Shown: positions 7,334 to 10,467 of the stretch, one piece after another | Numbering within the stretch: position 1 is the first letter of the stretch | Layout of the letters: every line of letters begins with the position of its first letter | DNA from: Actinomycetes bacterium | GTDB taxonomy: Bacteria; Actinomycetota; Actinomycetes; Actinomycetales; Cellulomonadaceae | Direction: 5' to 3' | Assembly (NCBI GenBank): GCA_023461115.1 | Contig: JAEWOA010000153.1 | Coordinates: 1-10,467 of the forward strand | Length of the DNA stretch: 10,467 nt | The notes under the pieces: model-generated | The model's database searches: none | What the model was told of the DNA's origin: nothing | What the model saw: the letters and a program-made list of their open reading frames with translations, nothing else | Made by a program: the position numbers and the translations under genes

Positions 7334-8845
7334 CTACGGGGTGGTGGCGCCGAGCTTGTAGGCGCCCGAGCCCGAGTAGGCGTTCACGACGTAGCGGTAG
7401 TAGCCGCTCGTGCCGCTGTACGTGAACGACTCGTTGTTGCTGGTGGTGGTCCCGGACTTCACGTTGACCCACGCCTGCCCGTTCCACTTCTGCAGGTACA
7501 GGTCGAAGTCGGCGCCCGACGGGCCCGCGAGGCACAGCGAGAACGTGCCGCTGCGGTTGATCGTCACGTAGCCGCCGTTCGGCTGCGCGGCGGCCTGGCC
7601 CGCGTTGAGGCTGCCGGTGTAGGTGGTGGCGTAGCCCGTGCACCCCGTCGGCTGCGGCGGGTTCGGGTTGCCGCCGCCCGCGCTCGTCACGAGCTGCAGG
7701 CCGTACGCCTGGAGCGCCTCGCCGACCGGCTGGAAGTACGTCGTGCCACCGGACCGGCAGTTGCCGGAGCCGCCCGACGTCATGCCCTGCGCCTGGTTGC
7801 CCGCGACGAGCGAGCCGCCCGAGTCGCCCGGCTCCGCGCACACGTTCGTGCGGATCAGGCCGGTCACCGAGCCCTCGGCGTAGTTCACCGTCGCGTTGAG
7901 GGCCTGGATCGTGCCGCAGTGCCAGCCCGTCGTCGAGCCCGACCGGCACACCGTGGCGCCGACCGCCGCGGCCGTGGCGCCGGCGATCGCGACCGTGCCG
8001 CCCGCGTAGTTGTTGACCGCGCCGACGGGCGTGTTGCCGGCCGCGACGCGCACCCAGGCGTAGTCGTTGCCCGGGAAGCTCGAGCCCGCGAACGAGCCCG
8101 ACGGGTTGGCGGTGGTGGCGCCCGACCTGCCGCAGTGGCCCGCGGTGACGAAGCCGCCCACGACCGAGAACCCGACCGAGCACCGCGCGCTGTTGTTGAT
8201 CGTGTAGGCGTTGCCGCCGATCACGTCGACGAGGGTGCGTGGCGCCTCGGCGGTCGCCCGCACCGTGAGCGCGTCCGCCGGGACGCCCGCCGCGAGCGCC
8301 GCCCTGCGCACGTGCTCGACTTGGCCAGGCGCGGCGTTCACGACGATCGAGTTGTCCGCGACGTCGACGTACCAGCTCGGGGCCTTGGCCCCGCGGAGCT
8401 TGGCGTCGAGCGTGCCCTTCCAGCCGTTCAGCTGGCCGAGCGTGTGGGCCACGACGACGGGCGTGGCGCCCGCGGCGCGGACGGCCGCCGCCTGCGCCTT
8501 GCCCGTGACCGCGATGTGCAGGGTGTTCGCGTCGGCGTCGAGCCACGCGCCCGCGTACCGGGCGCCCACCGAACGCTGCACGCGCGCGTCGATGCCCGCC
8601 GCGTCCGCCTGGAACGCCATGCGCTTGATCGCCTCGGCCTTGCCGAGGCCCGCGTCGCGCTGGAGCGCCGCGAGCATCGACGCCGGAAGCGACGACGGGT
8701 GCTTGGCGGTGGACGACGACGGGATGGACGCGGGAGCGTCCGCGTCCGGAGCCGCCGGCCCCACCGCCCACAAGGGCGTGGATCCTGCGACGACGATCGC
8801 CGCGGCGCTGGCCGCGACAAGCAAGTGCCTGATTCCTGACCGCAT
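7334..8845 (-). CDS. Secreted alpha-lytic/streptogrisin-type serine protease (S1 family, cellulomonadin-like) with C-terminal PPC-like domain
   Basis: Extracellular chymotrypsin-fold protease made as a prepro-enzyme, 503 residues. Residues 1-27 are a signal peptide ending LWA. Residues about 28-205 are the alpha-lytic-type propeptide needed for folding. The mature enzyme begins near 206 (VDVIGGNAYTI). The triad is complete: His237 in TAGHCG, Asp261 in GNDYAW and Ser342 in GDSGGS. Six cysteines (222/238, 300/310, 336/363) fit the three disulfides of this group. The catalytic domain closely resembles, from memory, the 69B4 protease of Cellulomonas. A Gly/Pro/Asn linker (389-401) leads to a beta-rich domain (about 402-503) with FDLYLQKWNGQAW and YRYVVNAYSGSGAYKL, like bacterial pre-peptidase C-terminal domains, which may be clipped or bind substrate. 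The ATG at 8845 is chosen for its ribosome site and signal peptide. The gene converges with the transporter operon. Confidence 0.95.
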   Translation of the reverse strand: MRSGIRHLLVAASAAAIVVAGSTPLWAVGPAAPDADAPASIPSSSTAKHPSSLPASMLAALQRDAGLGKAEAIKRMAFQADAAGIDARVQRSVGARYAGAWLDADANTLHIAVTGKAQAAAVRAAGATPVVVAHTLGQLNGWKGTLDAKLRGAKAPSWYVDVADNSIVVNAAPGQVEHVRRAALAAGVPADALTVRATAEAPRTLVDVIGGNAYTINNSARCSVGFSVVGGFVTAGHCGRSGATTANPSGSFAGSSFPGNDYAWVRVAAGNTPVGAVNNYAGGTVAIAGATAAAVGATVCRSGSTTGWHCGTIQALNATVNYAEGSVTGLIRTNVCAEPGDSGGSLVAGNQAQGMTSGGSGNCRSGGTTYFQPVGEALQAYGLQLVTSAGGGNPNPPQPTGCTGYATTYTGSLNAGQAAAQPNGGYVTINRSGTFSLCLAGPSGADFDLYLQKWNGQAWVNVKSGTTTSNNESFTYSGTSGYYRYVVNAYSGSGAYKLGATTP

Positions 8846-8849
8846 GTCA

Positions 8850-8856
8850 CCTCTCC
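8850..8856 (-). promoter_or_regulatory. Ribosome binding site of the protease gene
   Basis: GGAGAGG on the minus strand, 4 bases before the ATG at 8845. The open frame continues upstream to 8986, but this site and the signal peptide that follows fix the start. Confidence 0.75.
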
Positions 8857-8869
8857 GAGATGTGGAGGT

Positions 8870-8892
8870 CCCAGTTGTGTTGGCCAACTGGG
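8870..8892. promoter_or_regulatory. Inverted repeat in the protease leader
   Basis: CCCAGTTG (8870-8877) and CAACTGGG (8885-8892) are perfect 8-base arms with 7 bases between them. An overlapping 8-base palindrome TTGGCCAA lies at 8880-8887. It is 25 bases before the protease start codon and could be a leader hairpin or an operator. Confidence 0.4.
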
Positions 8893-8915
8893 GTAATGCA
8901 CCCGGGTGACAGCGG

Positions 8916-8931
8916 ACGCTACTGGCCAGTA
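8916..8931 (-). promoter_or_regulatory. Palindrome overlapping a possible -10 element of the protease gene
   Basis: TACTGGCCAGTA (8920-8931) is a perfect 12-base palindrome. On the minus strand TAGCGT (8916-8921) fits the TANNNT form of a -10 element and overlaps the palindrome edge. A protein bound there would block RNA polymerase. No good -35 was found, so the promoter call is weak; the palindrome itself is certain. Confidence 0.3.
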
Positions 8932-9000
8932 CACATGGTTGCCTACCCATCCGACACGATTCGGTCGGAAGTGCCTCAAAGGGCACGGCAACCCGCGCTC

Positions 9001-9038
9001 CCCGCCGAGTGCGCCCGCTCAGGGGCGCACTCGGCGGG
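9001..9038 (-). terminator. Hairpin downstream of the pullulanase gene
   Basis: Arms 9001-9016 and 9023-9038 pair perfectly over 16 bp with a 6-base loop, starting 9 bases past the pullulanase TAA. No T-run follows on the minus strand. It is best read as a GC-rich actinobacterial type of terminator that separates pullulanase from protease transcription. Confidence 0.7.
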
Positions 9039-9047
9039 AAGCGGGCC

Positions 9048-10467
9048 TTACAGGACGCCCAGGAGGCGCAGGAGGGCGGCGATCGCCGAGTCCTCCTCCA
9101 GGACCGCGACCGTGCGCGCGGGCACCGTCGTCGTGCCCGTCGCCGTGGTCCACGTGGTCGTCTTGACCACGGGGTCGCTGCCCTTGGCCTGCACCGCCGA
9201 GAGCCGCAGCCGGTGGCCCTTGAGGGCCGTGAGCGTCTGCGTCGTCGGCTCGTCGGACGCGTTGACGACCACGACCACGCGCTCGCGCAGCAGGTCGACG
9301 TCCTTGTCCTTGCCGAGCAGCACCCGGACCGTGAGCGCGTCGTCGATCTGCATCACGACCACGCCGGGCGTGGCGCCCGCGCCCCCGTTCGGGAACGTCA
9401 CGCGCTGCTCGACGAGCGCCGCGCTGCCCAGGTGGAACAGCCCGGTGGACTGCCGCAGCTTGAGCAGGTCCTGTGCCGCCGCCGAGGCCGTGGCGATGTC
9501 CGCCGGCGTCGGCTTGAGCGCCGGGTCGCCCAGCAGCGGGCGCTGGAAGTCCCACTTGCTCGCGTTGTCGGCCGCCGGCGGCAGGCCGCGCCCGAAGCCG
9601 TTGTCCTTCTTGGTGAAGTCCAGCGAGTTGAACCAGTCGCCGCTGTTGTAGCTGTTGCGGTCCAGGCTCTTGCTGCGCAGCAGGTCGGCGCCCGCGTGCC
9701 AGAACGAGGGGGTCTGGGCCAGCGCCGTCGTCGCGAGCGACACGGTGTTCATCCTGACCCGGTCCTTCATCGGCGTGGTCGTCGGGAGCTTGTACGTCAA
9801 CGCGTCCCACAGGGTCTCGTTGTCGTGCGCGTCGACGTACGTGACAACCTCCTCGGGCGAGTCCGCGTACCCCGCGGGCTGGCCGTTGTAGTCCAGTTGG
9901 CTGCCCTTGAGGACCGTGCCGGCACTGGTCAGGAACTGGTAGTCGCGCAGGTTCCCCGCGAGGCCGAGCTTGACGAGGTCCGTGGCGTGGGCCAGGCGCG
10001 CCCGCTGCTCGTCGGGCGTGCCGTTGACCGCGGCGCCGTTCGGGTCGGTGAACGCGCCCGAGCCGAAGCCCTGGATGCGCGGGTCCTCGTCGAACGGGCC
10101 GCCGCCGCGCACGGCGTCACGCAGGCGGTCGGAGAACGTGCCGATCCCCGTGCCGCCCAACTGGCCCTGCGTGGCCTGCGTGAACAGCGCGTTGTCGGCC
10201 ACCTCGCCGAAGTTCCAGCCCTCGCCGTACATGGTGATCGCCGGGCCGTCCACCCCGTCGACGTCCGGCGTCAGCCCGTCCAGCGCCGCCCGTACGGCGA
10301 GCAGGTTGGCCCGGCTGTGGTGGCCCATCAGGTCGAACCGGAAGCCGTCCACCCGGTACTGCCTCGCCCAGAAGACGAACGCGTCGACCATCAGCTTCTC
10401 GGCCATCCGGTGCTCGGTGGCGACGTTGGGGCAACACGTGGAGGTCTCCACCTCCCCTTCGGCGTCG
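9048..10467 (-). CDS. Pullulanase-type alpha-1,6-glucosidase, C-terminal part (GH13; 5' end cut by window edge)
   Basis: Debranching enzyme that hydrolyses alpha-1,6 links in pullulan, starch or glycogen. The frame is open from the right edge (first full codon at 10466) to TAA at 9048, about 472 residues. The GTG at 10451 is internal, not a start. The part present begins with VETSTCCPNVATEHRMAEKLM, a stretch typical of pullulanases just before GH13 conserved region II. The catalytic residues are intact: the nucleophile Asp in VDGFRFDLMGHH (codon 10332-10334), the acid/base Glu in MYGEGWNF (10221-10223) and the transition-state Asp in YVDAHDNETLWDAL (9822-9824). The last roughly 170 residues look like the all-beta pullulanase C-terminal domain (DUF3372 type). 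Conserved region I, any signal peptide and any carbohydrate-binding modules would lie outside the window. An extracellular location is inferred from the family and from the neighbouring secreted protease. Confidence 0.93.
   Translation of the reverse strand, partial: DAEGEVETSTCCPNVATEHRMAEKLMVDAFVFWARQYRVDGFRFDLMGHHSRANLLAVRAALDGLTPDVDGVDGPAITMYGEGWNFGEVADNALFTQATQGQLGGTGIGTFSDRLRDAVRGGGPFDEDPRIQGFGSGAFTDPNGAAVNGTPDEQRARLAHATDLVKLGLAGNLRDYQFLTSAGTVLKGSQLDYNGQPAGYADSPEEVVTYVDAHDNETLWDALTYKLPTTTPMKDRVRMNTVSLATTALAQTPSFWHAGADLLRSKSLDRNSYNSGDWFNSLDFTKKDNGFGRGLPPAADNASKWDFQRPLLGDPALKPTPADIATASAAAQDLLKLRQSTGLFHLGSAALVEQRVTFPNGGAGATPGVVVMQIDDALTVRVLLGKDKDVDLLRERVVVVVNASDEPTTQTLTALKGHRLRLSAVQAKGSDPVVKTTTWTTATGTTTVPARTVAVLEEDSAIAALLRLLGVL

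Noticed and set aside
7919..8839. Open plus-strand frame opposite the protease gene.
   Set aside because: It is an Arg/Ala/Gly-rich shadow with no signal peptide or motif; the protease on the other strand is certain.
8846..8986. Upstream extension of the protease frame.
   Set aside because: The added residues do not resemble a signal peptide, and the ATG at 8845 has a good ribosome site followed by a proper signal sequence.
10449..10451. GTG as a possible start of the pullulanase.
   Set aside because: The frame is open beyond it and the residues on both sides belong to the conserved pullulanase core, so it is an internal valine.

Overview
This window looks like chromosome from a high-GC actinobacterium, most probably Cellulomonas or a close relative. 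The sequence is visibly very GC-rich and uses several GTG starts. Two substrate-binding proteins carry Gram-positive style lipoboxes. The secreted serine protease closely resembles, from memory, the cellulomonadin-type (69B4) protease of Cellulomonas. No rRNA, tRNA, CRISPR array, transposon or phage gene was seen. No clearly new system was found either: the region is a carbohydrate-uptake and polymer-degradation neighbourhood. Its interesting points are regulatory and architectural.

Left part (1-3836, minus strand): a four-gene operon, read right to left. It encodes a ROK-family regulator, a XylF-like lipoprotein sugar-binding protein, a single-domain ABC ATPase and a XylH-like permease that runs off the left edge. 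Each gene overlaps the next by exactly 4 bases (GTGA, GTGA, ATGA), so the whole operon appears translationally coupled. The most likely substrate is xylose or another monosaccharide.

Centre (3837-7264, plus strand): a 222-base divergent control region, then a CUT1-type ABC importer. Its binding protein resembles glucose/mannose-binding proteins such as the Thermus one, and it is followed by MalF-like and MalG-like permeases. No ATPase is encoded next to it, so a shared MsiK-type ATPase elsewhere is expected. A perfect 18-bp hairpin separates the binding-protein gene from the permease genes. A strong terminator with 23-base arms closes the operon.

Right part (7334-10467, minus strand): an alpha-lytic/streptogrisin-type secreted protease with signal peptide, N-terminal propeptide, catalytic domain and C-terminal PPC-like domain. 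Upstream of it is the 3' part of a pullulanase gene (GH13 catalytic motifs plus C-terminal domain), which enters from the right edge. A perfect 16-bp hairpin lies after the pullulanase gene.

Together these suggest a cell that degrades alpha-glucans and protein outside the cell and imports monosaccharides through two different ABC systems. The ROK regulator sits between the two transport operons and is well placed to control both. That control is an inference from position, not shown by the sequence.
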